Source: Phycisphaera sp. | GTDB lineage: Bacteria; Planctomycetota; Phycisphaerae; Phycisphaerales; UBA1924 | Assembly (NCBI GenBank): GCA_020639255.1 | Contig: JACKGZ010000003.1 | Span: forward strand, 310,001-374,000 | Reading direction: 5' to 3' | Length of the DNA stretch: 64,000 nucleotides | In this document: in pieces, positions 52,648 through 62,400 of the stretch | Numbering within the stretch: position 1 is the first letter of the stretch | Layout: each line of letters starts with the position of its first letter | The notes under the pieces: generated by a model | The model's input: the letters and a program-made list of their open reading frames with translations, nothing else | What the model was told of the DNA's origin: nothing | Databases searched by the model: none | Position numbers and translations under genes: made by a program

Positions 52648-53618
52648 CCGCCCGCTCTTTCGATGTGCGTGTAGGTGCCGCCTGTTTCACGCGCGATCCG
52701 GCGCATGACACTCTCGCCCTCGCGTGAGACAAACGTGATGCAATGCACGGGCATTGGTCTTTCTTTGTTGCGCCGAATAATGATGTCAGCGATGCTCTGA
52801 TCGAATTCGCCGTCGGTCATGAAGTAGATCGCGTCCGGCCTCGGGCGGATGTCGTAGACCATCTCAAAGGCCGGCAGCGGGTTCGTTGCGCCGAGCGATG
52901 AGAGCCTGGAGATCGACTCGCGCGCCCATCTCTTGCCTGAGCCGTTGGCGTCGGTCCATTTGCGTCTGTCGCCGAGCGGATAAGCCGTGTCGGCGAAGAA
53001 CACGACAAAGAACCCGACATGATCGGGCATGCCGCTGATCGATTCGCTGAGCTCGGCCTGCATCCCTGCGAGCCGCCCCTCGCGGTCCATTGAGCCCGAC
53101 ACATCAACGACGTAGGCGAATCTGTTGCCTCGCGCCTCGATACCGAAGAAACTCGCCGAACCCGTTCCCGCGCCTCCCGACGCGCCGTCACCGGCCGAGG
53201 TCAGGTCGCCGCCGCCGCCGGAGAGTTCGGCTTCGAGTTTGCCTGTCGGTTCGAGCAGATCCGAGATCGGCGTGTCGAGCAGCGGATCTGATGTCGCATC
53301 GGTCAGCTCGTTCAGCAGTTCCTCGGAGTTCGGCTGATCGACCGAGAGCTCCTCGGCCTGGAATTCGTCGAGGTCGGACTCGCTCTGGACGGCGAATTCG
53401 ATCGCCGAAGCAGGCCCCGGCCCCCTGCTCCCGCCGCCGCCGGTCGTGATGAGGGCCGCGATGAGGAACAGTGCGATGTGGACCAGAAGCGAGAGGATCA
53501 TCCCCGCGATCGAGGCACGCAGGAACCACCGGCGGATCTTCGCGCCGAGCGAAGAGTCGTCTTCGGGGGACAGGGCTTCGGGATCCGTCCCGATCGTGGT
53601 GTCGGCAAGCTGGCTCAT
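52644..53618 (-). CDS. Membrane-anchored von Willebrand factor A domain protein
   Basis: A 324-aa protein and the first gene of the operon. Polar N-terminus, one membrane helix at about 34-58 (ASIAGMILSLLVHIALFLIAALIT), a Gly-rich and acidic linker (60-165), then a VWA domain from about 165 to the end. The metal-ion site is intact: DVSGSM with Asp172, Ser174 and Ser176, and the later Asp of MTDGEFD. VWA domains bind partner proteins through a metal ion. The linker ELSGGGGDLTSAGDGASGGAGTGS precedes the domain. A role as regulated contact point for the ExbB/ExbD machine is inferred from position. Confidence 0.85.
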   Translation of the reverse strand: MSQLADTTIGTDPEALSPEDDSSLGAKIRRWFLRASIAGMILSLLVHIALFLIAALITTGGGGSRGPGPASAIEFAVQSESDLDEFQAEELSVDQPNSEELLNELTDATSDPLLDTPISDLLEPTGKLEAELSGGGGDLTSAGDGASGGAGTGSASFFGIEARGNRFAYVVDVSGSMDREGRLAGMQAELSESISGMPDHVGFFVVFFADTAYPLGDRRKWTDANGSGKRWARESISRLSSLGATNPLPAFEMVYDIRPRPDAIYFMTDGEFDQSIADIIIRRNKERPMPVHCITFVSREGESVMRRIARETGGTYTHIERAGG

Positions 53619-53669
53619 CAGCGGGCTTTGGTCTCGCTTGGTCCGGGCTCATCCCACCCGGGTATCGGT

Positions 53670-53675
53670 AGCCTA
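53670..53675 (-). promoter_or_regulatory. Possible -10 hexamer of the ExbBD/VWA operon
   Basis: Reverse strand TAGGCT, 51 nt before the ATG of the VWA gene, in a 203-nt space shared with the divergent pyrH. A -35 is not evident. This is the best promoter-like word in the space on that strand. Confidence 0.2.
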
Positions 53676-53821
53676 TCTCCCTTTAGACGTCCGAAACCGG
53701 CTCCGGTTCCCTCGTCAACCCGTTGTATCGGCTCGCACCGCCCCTACCCCGGATCGTACCATAACCGATCCGGCCCGGGCTTCCGGGTCTATGCTCGTTC
53801 GAGACGCTGGGGAACGACGAC

Positions 53822-54565
53822 ATGGCTGCCGATCAACCGACCCGAATTCTGCTCAAACTCAGCGGCGAGGCGTTTGGCGGCCCCGGCGGATTCGGCATCG
53901 ACCCTGAGCGGCTCAAGCTCATCGGTACCGAGATCAAGAAGGCCACAAGGCTCGGCGTCCAGCTCGCGGTGGTCGTCGGTGGCGGGAACATCATCCGTGG
54001 GGCCGAACTGGCCGAGTCGGGCGGCGTCGAGCAGAGCACCGCCGACTACATGGGCATGCTGGGCACCGTGATCAACGGCATGGCCCTCCGCGAGCACCTG
54101 ACCTCGATCGGGGTCGATTCCCGCGTGATGTCGGCCCTTGAGATCAAAGCCGTCGCCGAGCCCTTTATCCGCAATCGAGCGATCCGGCACCTTGAGAAGG
54201 GCCGCGTTGTCGTCCTCGTTGCGGGCACGGGCAACCCGTACTTCACAACCGACACCTGTGCGGCTCTCAGGGCAACCGAGCTCGGCTGTGCTCAACTCCT
54301 CAAAGCGACCAAGGTCGACGGCATCTACACCGCCGACCCCAAGAAGCACCCGGAAGCCACGCGCTACGAGCGCATCAGCTTTGATGACGCGCTCGCCAAG
54401 GGGTTGGCGGTCATGGATGTCACCGCATTCGCGATGTGCCGCGAACGAAAGATTCCCATCCGCGTGTTCCAGTTCGATGTGCCTGGCAACATCGAACGCG
54501 TGATCGCGGGCGAGCCCATTGGCACGCTCGTCGATGCCAGCGCCAAGGAAACCGCGGCACTCTGA
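53822..54565 (+). CDS. pyrH: Uridylate kinase (UMP kinase)
   Basis: A 247-aa amino-acid-kinase-fold enzyme that makes UDP from UMP. LLKLSGEAFGG (10-20) is the phosphate loop, VVVGGGNIIRG (50-60) the second glycine loop, TADYMGMLGTVING (residues about 72-85) the PyrH dimer/UMP signature, and LVAGTGNPYFTTDTCAALRA the UMP-binding block. Allosteric GTP sites cannot be judged. It is followed by frr after 26 nt, the common pyrH-frr pair; rpsB and tsf are not upstream here. Confidence 0.95.
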   Translation: MAADQPTRILLKLSGEAFGGPGGFGIDPERLKLIGTEIKKATRLGVQLAVVVGGGNIIRGAELAESGGVEQSTADYMGMLGTVINGMALREHLTSIGVDSRVMSALEIKAVAEPFIRNRAIRHLEKGRVVVLVAGTGNPYFTTDTCAALRATELGCAQLLKATKVDGIYTADPKKHPEATRYERISFDDALAKGLAVMDVTAFAMCRERKIPIRVFQFDVPGNIERVIAGEPIGTLVDASAKETAAL

Positions 54566-54591
54566 GAGATTTGTCCAGCAAGGAAAGCACA

Positions 54592-55161
54592 ATGAACGAT
54601 CCCGATTCCATTCTCCTTCACACCGAAGAGCTCATGACCAAGGCGATCGACTACCTCGATCACGAGTTCCAAGGCCTCCGTGGTGGCCGCGCCTCGACCG
54701 CGCTTGTCGAGTACATTAAGGTCGACTACTACGGCGCCCCCACCGACCTGAAATCACTCGCCGGCATCAGCACGCCCGAAGCGACGCAGATCCTGATCAA
54801 GCCATTCGATGCGGGTTCGATTAAGGAAATCACCAAGGCGATTGAAGCCTCGGACCTCGGCCTCACACCGCACGTCGACGGCAAGCAGATCCGCCTGAAC
54901 ATCCCGCCGCTCTCGACCGACCGGCGCAAGCAGCTCGTCGCCAAGGCCAAGAAGATGGCCGAAGATACGAAAGTCGTCATCCGCAACGCCCGCCGTGACA
55001 GCAATAAGCACGCCGACGCGCTGGGTAAGGGCGAGGCCAACATCTCCGAGGACGAGGTCTCGACGCTCAAAGAAGAGATCCAGGAACTCCTGAAGAAGTA
55101 CGAGGCATCGGTCGACACGAAGTTCGATGCCAAGTCGAAAGAGATCATGTCGGTCGATTGA
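54592..55161 (+). CDS. frr: Ribosome recycling factor
   Basis: A 189-aa RRF (family length about 185) that, with EF-G, splits post-termination ribosomes. The ATG at 54592 follows AAGGAA and starts the conserved order: helical leg with FQGLRGGRASTALVEYIKVDYYGAPTDL, ITKAIEASDLGLTPHVDGKQIRLNIPPLSTDRRKQLVAKAKKMAEDTKVVIRNARRDSNK, and the C-terminal coiled part. It is the second gene of the pyrH-frr unit and a strong hairpin terminator follows. Confidence 0.97.
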   Translation: MNDPDSILLHTEELMTKAIDYLDHEFQGLRGGRASTALVEYIKVDYYGAPTDLKSLAGISTPEATQILIKPFDAGSIKEITKAIEASDLGLTPHVDGKQIRLNIPPLSTDRRKQLVAKAKKMAEDTKVVIRNARRDSNKHADALGKGEANISEDEVSTLKEEIQELLKKYEASVDTKFDAKSKEIMSVD

Positions 55162-55185
55162 TTGCGATCGCAACTAAAAGTAAAG

Positions 55186-55220
55186 ATGCCCAGGGATGCG
55201 AATCCCTGGGCATTTGTTTT
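55186..55220. terminator. Bidirectional terminator between frr and sppA
   Basis: A perfect 12-bp stem ATGCCCAGGGAT / ATCCCTGGGCAT with a GCGA tetraloop at 55198-55201. A T-rich run follows on the + strand (TTGTTTT, ending frr), and the A-rich run before it (AACTAAAAGTAAAG) gives a T-rich run for the minus strand, ending the convergent sppA. Confidence 0.88.
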
Positions 55221-55234
55221 GTATAGATGCGTGC

Positions 55235-57028
55235 TTATCTGATGATCAGGATATTCGGATCCATGAGCATCACCGGCTGGTTCTGAAGCATGATCGCGCC
55301 GTCGATGCGCTGACGCACCGCGGGCCAGGCCTGCGGGCCGACGATGCCCTGCACCACGCTCTCGATGCCCTTGATTGGCGATGAGACCATGCCGCCGGTG
55401 AACTGCTCCATGAGGTCGTCGAGGCTCATCGGCCCCGGGTAGTCGAGCACGTCGTAATTCGACATCCCGAGCTCGTCGGCGAGCGACTCGATCGTGTCGT
55501 TAAGTGAGCCGATCTCGTCGGCCATCTTGAGACCGATCGCCTTGTTGCCCGTAAAGAGCCGACCGCGTGCGGTCTTGTCGAGATCAATCCCGCTGCGCCC
55601 CTCGGTGACACGGCTCGTGAAGAGGTCGTACGTCTCGGTCATCATCTCGCGGACGGCGGCACGCTGTGAGGCGTCCCAAGGTTTGCTGCTGCCGAAGAGC
55701 TCCGCGCGTGGCCCGCGACCCTGTCCGACGACGTTGATGTGGAGCTTGTTGTACGCCCCCTCCATCGCGAGCTTGCCGCCCACGACACCGATCGAGCCGA
55801 CGATCGACGAGGGGTTGACGAAGATCTTGTCGCCCGAAACGGCGATGTAATACCCGCCGGAGGCGGCCATGTTGCCGACGCTCACATAGACCGGCTTCTC
55901 CTCAGCGACCTCGCGCACGGCGCGCCAGATCACCTCGCTCGCCGTCGCGGAGCCACCAGGCGAATTAATCCGGACGACGACACCCTTGATGAGTTCGTTG
56001 TCACCCACCTCCTTGAGCACGTTGCGGATCGTTCGGCTGCCTACCGACTTGGAGCCGAAAAGCCCCCCCTCGCTCGAGTCGCCGTCCATGATGACGCCGT
56101 CGATGTGCACAACCGCGATGGTCGGACGGACGGGCTTGTTGCTCGGATCCTTCGAGAGCATCGAGAAGATCGCGAATGGATTGGATGTATCGAACGAGCT
56201 GCCGGCGCCCTCATCGATGAGGTTGGTGCTCCACTTGACGTCGGCTCCCAGATCGTCCTCGAGCATGTCCTCAAGCTCGCCGAGATTGGTCGAGCGGTCG
56301 AGCAGGTCGAGCTCGACGGCGCTCTCGGCGGAGGTGTAGAAGGCCTTCTCCATCGCGTGGTCGAGCTCGGAGTCGCTCATCTTGTTGCCGTCTTTGAGGA
56401 TCTCGCGCACGTTGCCGTACATGCTGTCGAGCAGCTGCGAGATGTTCTGCTGCCACTCGGGGCTGGGCTCGCTGCGTGTGTAGGTCTCGTCGGCGCCCTT
56501 GTACTCGCCGACCTGCTCGAAGCTGGCGTCGACGCCGACCCAATCGAACATGTCCTTCAGAAAGTACTGCTCCATATAGAGCCCGGGCAGTGAGACCGGG
56601 CTTCCGTGGTGGACGATCGACTCGTCCGCGACGGCCGCGAGCATCAGGCCTGTGGTGTTGTACCCATCGGCGACGACGTACACGGATTTGCCCGCGTCCT
56701 GAGCGTCTTGGATGGCCCCGACGATCTCCTCGACCTGTGACGCGGTCAGAGCGGCGTCGTCGAGCTTGAGCACCAGGGCTCGCAAGCCGTCATCGGCGGC
56801 CGCCTTCTCGATGCCGTTGACGAGCGAGCGGAGGGTCAGGGTGTTCTCCCCCGAGAGCCAGTCGAACGGCCCCGGACGCTCGGCCGGGGTGCCGGTGATC
56901 GTGATCACCCCGACGCCTGCGGTGCTCACGTCGTACGAATTGGACTTCTTCATCCCCTGAGCGAGCGAGGGCTGAGCCACCGCGATCACACCCGCCAGAA
57001 CCATCAAACGACCGATCATTCGATTCAT
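55235..57028 (-). CDS. sppA: Signal peptide peptidase SppA, 67-kDa type
   Basis: A 597-aa S49 protease that degrades cleaved signal peptides on the outer face of the inner membrane. Two tandem S49 domains: the catalytic Lys177 (EQVGEYKGADE) is in the first and the nucleophile Ser390 (NMAASGGYYIA) is in the second, as in E. coli SppA. RINSPGGSATASE is the second conserved block. The N-terminus MNRMIGRLMVLAGVIAVAQPSLAQ looks like a cleavable signal peptide rather than an anchor. It converges with frr across the bidirectional terminator. Confidence 0.92.
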   Translation of the reverse strand: MNRMIGRLMVLAGVIAVAQPSLAQGMKKSNSYDVSTAGVGVITITGTPAERPGPFDWLSGENTLTLRSLVNGIEKAAADDGLRALVLKLDDAALTASQVEEIVGAIQDAQDAGKSVYVVADGYNTTGLMLAAVADESIVHHGSPVSLPGLYMEQYFLKDMFDWVGVDASFEQVGEYKGADETYTRSEPSPEWQQNISQLLDSMYGNVREILKDGNKMSDSELDHAMEKAFYTSAESAVELDLLDRSTNLGELEDMLEDDLGADVKWSTNLIDEGAGSSFDTSNPFAIFSMLSKDPSNKPVRPTIAVVHIDGVIMDGDSSEGGLFGSKSVGSRTIRNVLKEVGDNELIKGVVVRINSPGGSATASEVIWRAVREVAEEKPVYVSVGNMAASGGYYIAVSGDKIFVNPSSIVGSIGVVGGKLAMEGAYNKLHINVVGQGRGPRAELFGSSKPWDASQRAAVREMMTETYDLFTSRVTEGRSGIDLDKTARGRLFTGNKAIGLKMADEIGSLNDTIESLADELGMSNYDVLDYPGPMSLDDLMEQFTGGMVSSPIKGIESVVQGIVGPQAWPAVRQRIDGAIMLQNQPVMLMDPNILIIR

Positions 57029-57084
57029 GCGTATCTCCTGCTGCCTGTGCCAGAGCGTACCGGCTTGGAACAGTCTGGAGGCGG

Positions 57085-57504
57085 TCAGCCATATCCAAGA
57101 TCGTCAAGATCCTGCTCCTCAAGCCCGAAATGGTGCCCTAGTTCGTGCAGAATCGTAATTCGCACTTCCCGATTGAGCGTTTCACGGTCGACCCGCCCCT
57201 CCTCATCCGAGGCTATGCCCAGGAGCCCCCGTCGGAACAGGTGGATGACCGTCGGCAGATCACCCGAAAATTCAACGCTGTCCTCGGTGATCGGGATGCC
57301 CGTATGCAAGCCACAGATCTCGTCCAACGCGAATACATCGGCTGGATCGAGGCCCAGATCCCGCAGCATCTCCGGAGTCGGTTGGTCGATGAGCACGATC
57401 GGCACTTCATCAATCAGACGGTAGAGGTGCTCGGGCAACTCGTGGATCGCCCGACCTACGGCTTCGTCGACCAGACGCAGATCCGCCTCATGCATCGGGT
57501 TCAT
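57085..57504 (-). CDS. Zincin-like metallopeptidase family protein (PF06262-type)
   Basis: A 139-aa protein of the short zincin family. Near the C-terminus is ILHELGHHFGLEEQDL, with HELGH at 120-124 and the following GLEE/DL typical of that family. The N-terminal part is acidic and helical. The ATG at 57504 (or 57495) lies inside the end of the zinc-ribbon membrane protein gene, so translation is coupled. In vivo substrate is unknown; such proteins are often small cytoplasmic metal-dependent peptidases of unknown role. Confidence 0.85.
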   Translation of the reverse strand: MNPMHEADLRLVDEAVGRAIHELPEHLYRLIDEVPIVLIDQPTPEMLRDLGLDPADVFALDEICGLHTGIPITEDSVEFSGDLPTVIHLFRRGLLGIASDEEGRVDRETLNREVRITILHELGHHFGLEEQDLDDLGYG

Positions 57505-58450
57505 CCAATTGCACGACATCGCCAAGCGACCGAGGGCCGTTCCGGATGATCGGATAGAGCCTGATTGCATCCCAGAACATCCCTGCGAACCCGACTGTAA
57601 CCAGCGCCGAACCCGCTGCGACGAGCAGGAGCGAGATCGTGCTCGTCACAACATGCTGAAGCGGCTCCACACGGATGGTCGCGACATGGATCATGTCCCC
57701 CGCGAGAGCAATCGCCAACGCCGCTACGACCGCCAGCAGTGTCTGCCGGGTCAGCTGTCCGGTCCGCATCAGGACCGATCGCTTGGCAAATGCTCGTACA
57801 CTCGGACGCACGAGCAGCGCAATCAGCATCGACACGATGCCGATCGCGCAGCGGAGTTCGACTCGATCCGCTTCACGGAGTGCATTGGTGAAGTATGGAA
57901 TGCCGGCTGTCAGATCGATCTTTGCGTGTGTGTACCAGAGCATCCAGACCAGCGGCACGTAGAGCGCCGAAGCCAAGATCGGCCCCAGGGTCTGCTTGAG
58001 CGAGTCGCCCTTCTGCGGATGGATCAGGACAAGCCCCCCGAGCCCACTGAGCGCCGCAAAGACCGGCACCAAGGCGCCGAGAAAGCCAAGCTTCGAGGGA
58101 ACCGCGAACCAGACCTGGAGCGCATCGGTCAGTCGACAGAGCCAGATTGTCAGGATCGCAAGCAATGCCGCACCCGTCCAGAGCACGAGACCTGCCGACG
58201 CAATCCGCGGCATACGCAGCGGGGCATACGAAGCGGCCGACGGATCAACGACCGCGAGCAGAGTCGTTCGCACTGGCGTGCCGCATTCGGGGCAGACCCC
58301 CGTGACCGAAAGCCCGCTCAGCTCGTAGCCACAGACCCAGCAGGGCAGCTGTCCAGACAGGACTTCCTCGAGTGCATCGGTTTGCAGCTCGAAGTCGTCA
58401 TCGGAGCGAGCGATCGCGCCGGCCGAGATGTGGTCGTCGAGTGATCCCAT
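57488..58450 (-). CDS. Polytopic membrane protein with N-terminal zinc ribbon
   Basis: A 320-aa protein. Residues 34-60 hold CWVCGYELSGL...CPECG, with Cys37, Cys40, Cys53 and Cys56; this ribbon in front of membrane helices is a planctomycete hallmark. About six hydrophobic segments follow between residues 80 and 300. No transport or enzyme motif is recognised. It is divergent from the MoxR ATPase gene (69 nt between starts) and overlaps the zincin gene. Confidence 0.78.
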   Translation of the reverse strand: MGSLDDHISAGAIARSDDDFELQTDALEEVLSGQLPCWVCGYELSGLSVTGVCPECGTPVRTTLLAVVDPSAASYAPLRMPRIASAGLVLWTGAALLAILTIWLCRLTDALQVWFAVPSKLGFLGALVPVFAALSGLGGLVLIHPQKGDSLKQTLGPILASALYVPLVWMLWYTHAKIDLTAGIPYFTNALREADRVELRCAIGIVSMLIALLVRPSVRAFAKRSVLMRTGQLTRQTLLAVVAALAIALAGDMIHVATIRVEPLQHVVTSTISLLLVAAGSALVTVGFAGMFWDAIRLYPIIRNGPRSLGDVVQLDEPDA

Positions 58451-58518
58451 GGCTGCCGGCGGGCATCATATACTCCGGCCCCCTCATCGCGGGGCCACGA
58501 CAAGAGGAACCAGAATCC

Positions 58519-59448
58519 ATGCAGGAAGCACTTCATTCACTCCGCGAGAGCATCGCCCGTGTCTACTTCGGTGACCCGAGGGCGATAGACAAGGTTCTCT
58601 GCTGCCTTCTCGCCCGCGGGCACCTGCTCCTTGAGGACGTCCCGGGTGTGGGCAAGACCGTGCTCGCCTCTGCGGTCGCCCGGTCCGTGGGCGGCGAGTT
58701 CCGCCGGATCCAGATGACTCCGGACATGCTCCCCTCTGATGTCCTGGGTGTCAGCATCTACGAGGAATCGACCCGCGAATTCCGTTTCCGGCCGGGTCCG
58801 GTCTTTGCCAACGTCTTGCTCGCCGACGAGGTCAACCGAACACCTCCCCGCACTCAGAGCGCCCTTCTTGAGGCGATGAACGAGGGAGCCGTCACGATCG
58901 ATGGCGTCACTCGCCGAATTGCACCGCCGTTCATGGTGGTGGCTACCCAGAACCCCTCTTCGTTCCACGGCACGTACCCCCTGCCCGAGAGCCAGCTCGA
59001 CCGCTTTCTTCTGCGGACCAGCCTCGGCTACCCGAGCGCCGAAAGCGAGATCCGCGTGATCCAGGAACGCCCGTCGCTCACCACGCTGGGCGACCTCAAG
59101 CCCACGCTCACGCTTGAGCAGATCCTGATCATGCAGGAGACCACCGACAAGACTCGCCTCGAAGCACCGATCGCGGCATATATCCAGCAGCTTGCGGACA
59201 AGAGTCGGAACACACCGGACCTGGCGCTTGGCCTCTCGACGCGCGGCGCGCTTGCCGTGGCACAGGCCGCCCGTGCAACCGCGCGGCTGCATGATCGCGA
59301 TTATGTCACGCCCGAGGACGTCGCCGAGCATTTCGTGGCGGCGACCTCGCACCGGATCACGCCCAGCGACCCGGCCCTGATCGATCACTCGGCCGCGATG
59401 GAGCAGATCTCCGAGGACATCCTCCGAGCCGTCCCCGCCCCGATCTGA
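58519..59448 (+). CDS. MoxR-family AAA+ ATPase
   Basis: A 309-aa AAA+ chaperone-like ATPase. GHLLLEDVPGVGKTVLASAVARSV contains the Walker A; NVLLADEVNRTPPRTQSALLEAMNEGAV the Walker B and the MoxR-specific block; VVATQNPSSFHGTYPLPESQLDRFLLR sensor 1 and the arginine region; STRGALAVAQAARA sensor 2. GAGGAA precedes the ATG at 58519. MoxR proteins normally sit next to DUF58 and VWA genes and help a VWA protein assemble; no such genes are adjacent here, but a VWA gene starts an operon 5 kb away (52644-53618). Confidence 0.93.
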   Translation: MQEALHSLRESIARVYFGDPRAIDKVLCCLLARGHLLLEDVPGVGKTVLASAVARSVGGEFRRIQMTPDMLPSDVLGVSIYEESTREFRFRPGPVFANVLLADEVNRTPPRTQSALLEAMNEGAVTIDGVTRRIAPPFMVVATQNPSSFHGTYPLPESQLDRFLLRTSLGYPSAESEIRVIQERPSLTTLGDLKPTLTLEQILIMQETTDKTRLEAPIAAYIQQLADKSRNTPDLALGLSTRGALAVAQAARATARLHDRDYVTPEDVAEHFVAATSHRITPSDPALIDHSAAMEQISEDILRAVPAPI

Positions 59449-59453
59449 TCGCC

Positions 59454-62400
59454 TCAGCCCCTGGCAAAGATCGGCGCCAGCCCGGAGTGGTCGGTCTCCG
59501 ATCGCCAGACGAGATGCCTGCGCAGCAGCGTGACGGGATGAACTGCCTCCACCTGCACGCCATCCAGAATCTGATGGCGACACGACGTCCCCGTGGCGAC
59601 AACGACATCGCCCTGCTCCCGCTCACGCACCGCCGGAAAGAGAACCAGTTCGCCGATCTTCATCGAGAGGTCGTAGCGTTTCTCGTGCAGCCCGAAGCTC
59701 CCGGCCATGCCGCAGCAGCCGGTGTCGAGCGAGCGCACCCGGTCACCGAACGCCCTTGCGAGCAGAGCAGTGGAAGACTCGCTCCCCCAAAGCGCCTTCT
59801 GATGGCAGTGCCCGTGAAAGAGCACACGCCCGGGCGTCTCGGAGAAATCGGGCGTTCTCGGGTGCCTATCCCACCGCGATTCGAGGAATTGCTCGACAAG
59901 GACACTCATGGACGCAAGACGTTTGCGATCCTCGATCGAACTCTGGCACCGGAGCCCGAGCCAGTCGTCCTTGATCGCTGACAAACACGACGGCTCCAGA
60001 ACAAGCACCGCCTGGGCGTTCGCCTCCTCGATCTGCGCAACGAGCCTCGGCACAACCTTGTCGATATGCCTGATCGCCGAGGGCAAGAGCCCCGTCGAGA
60101 TCGCCGGCCGCTGACAGCAACCCACGTCGGCGAGCCTCACACGGTAGCCGAACGCTTCGAGGAGCACCTTCGCGTCGAGCCCGATGCCCGGCTCGGTGAA
60201 CATCGTGAAGCAGTCGCCGAGCAGCAGAACCGTCGGCAGATCGAGATCCGATGTCTGCTTCCAAGCGTCATCCCTTCCGAGCGAACGCACGGGTACGGGC
60301 AGCGACCGCTCGATGGGGAACCGCATCGCCCTGTTGATCACGTTCCGCACAAGCCCGGGGCGGCCGGCCTTCGCTGCCAATCCCGGCGTCATCGAGCCGA
60401 GCTTGTAGAGCGTGCGGATCGAGGCCATCGCCCTTGCCATGATCGGCGTGCCGTGCTGGCGGTACCGCTGGGCCGTGTACTCGCTCTTGAGGCGGGCGAC
60501 ATCCACATTGCTCGGGCACTCGCGTTTGCACCCCTTGCAACTCAGGCACAGGTCCAGCGTCTCGACTGTTTCGGCGTCGTTCCAGTCGAGCGCCTGCCCC
60601 GTCGCCTGGCCCGAGAGCGCGATCCGTAGCGCGTTGGCCCGCCCGCGTGTCGCGTGGCGTTCGTCCTTGAGAGCCATGTACGACGGGCACATCGTGCCGC
60701 CGACCTGCTTGCGGCAGACACCCGCGCCGTTGCAGAGCTCGACGGCGTGCCCAAGCCCACCCTGATCATCGAACGTGTAGAACGTCTCAACGTCTGGGAT
60801 CGAGACCTGCTCGCCTTTGGGCTCGGTGCGCGTGTGTTTGGCGATCGACGGGATAGGGCCGGGCTCGACGATGTTTCCCGGGTTGAGCAGGTTCTCGGGA
60901 TCGAACAGGGCCTTGACCGCGCGGAAGGCGTCCATAAGTTCGGGCCCGAAGTGCCTTTCGAGCAAGGGTCCGCGGGCTTTGCCGTCGCCGTGCTCGCCCG
61001 ACATCACGCCGCCGAGCCTCCCGGCGAGGTCTGCCGCTTCCTTGGCGATCTCGATCATCGCCTTCTTGTCCGAGTCGTCGCGTAGATCGAGCAGCGGCCG
61101 GACGTGCAGCACCCCCACCGAGGCGTGCGCATAGAACGCCGCCCGGGTGCCGAAACGCTCGATGATCTTGCGCAACTCGCGCACGAACTCACCGAGATGT
61201 TCGACGGGGACGACGTTGTCTTCGATAAACCCCAAGGGCTTGCGGCGCCCGGGGATCGAATGCAAGAGCGGCTCGCCCGCCTGCCTGAGCCGAAGTGCGC
61301 AGGCGATCGTCTCGGGCGTCGTGTAGAGCTCCGTGCTCGCACCGGGTACGGATGATCTAACCTCTGCGTGCTTCTCTTCGAACACCGAAGCGTCGCTCGC
61401 CTCGAACTCGACGTACAGCACAGCCATCAGTTCGCCCGATTTCGGCCTCGGCAGGTACTCCAACGCGGCTCGGTGCTCGAGGTTCGCAAGTGCCGTCTGC
61501 ACGATCATGTCGTCGAGCAGCTCGACCGCGCTCGGCGCGAGCTTGAGCAGGCTCGGCACGCACTCGATCGCCTCATCCAGACTCGAGAACGACAGCACGC
61601 ACAGCCCCCGGTGCCTGGGGATCGGGTGGAGCAGGAGCTTGGCTGAGAGCGTCAGCGCGAGCGTGCCCTCCGAGCCGCAGAGCAGCTTGGCGAGGTTGAC
61701 CGATCGCAGCGGATCGCCCGATTGCATCTGCGCAAGAAGCATGTCGAGCCCATAGCCCGCGTTTCGCCGGAGCGTCTTGGGGAATCGCTCCCGGATGAGC
61801 CGCTCGTGCCGGCGTACGACGTCGACGACACCATCGGTCAGACGCCTGGCGACCGGGTCGTTGAGCGCCGCGCCCTCTTCGAAGCGGACCCGCGTGCCAC
61901 CCGCGAGCAGCGCATCGACCGCGATCACGTTCTCCGAGGTCCGCCCGTACTTCACCGACCGCGTGCCGGCCGCGTTGTTCCCGATGCACCCGCCCACCGT
62001 CGCCTGACGGACCGTGGCGGGATCGGGTGCGAAGAACAGCCCCGTCTCGGCGAGCGCCCGGTTGAGAACGTCGATCGTGATCCCCGCGTCGGCGGTGCAC
62101 GCCCGCTTCTCCGCGGCGATCTCACGGATCGTGTCGCAGCAGGCCGAGAGGTCGAGCACCACGGCCTCGCTCGTGCACTGCCCCGCCAGACTCGTCCCGC
62201 CGCCACGCGGGAGAACCGGGATGCCGTGACCAGCACAGTATGCCAGTGCCCGCTGAGCGTCCTCGATCGAGTCGGGCACCACCACCCCCAGCGGCTCGAC
62301 CTGGTAGATCGATGCGTCCGTCGCGTAGAGCTGGCGATCGTGCCTGCCAAACCGGACCCGCCCCGAAACCGCACTAGCCAGTCCCTCAGCGATGTCGCGC

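Noticed and set aside
57504..57570. Upstream extension of the zincin gene to 57570
   Set aside because: It would run into the C-terminus of the zinc-ribbon membrane protein in another frame and adds residues outside the family.
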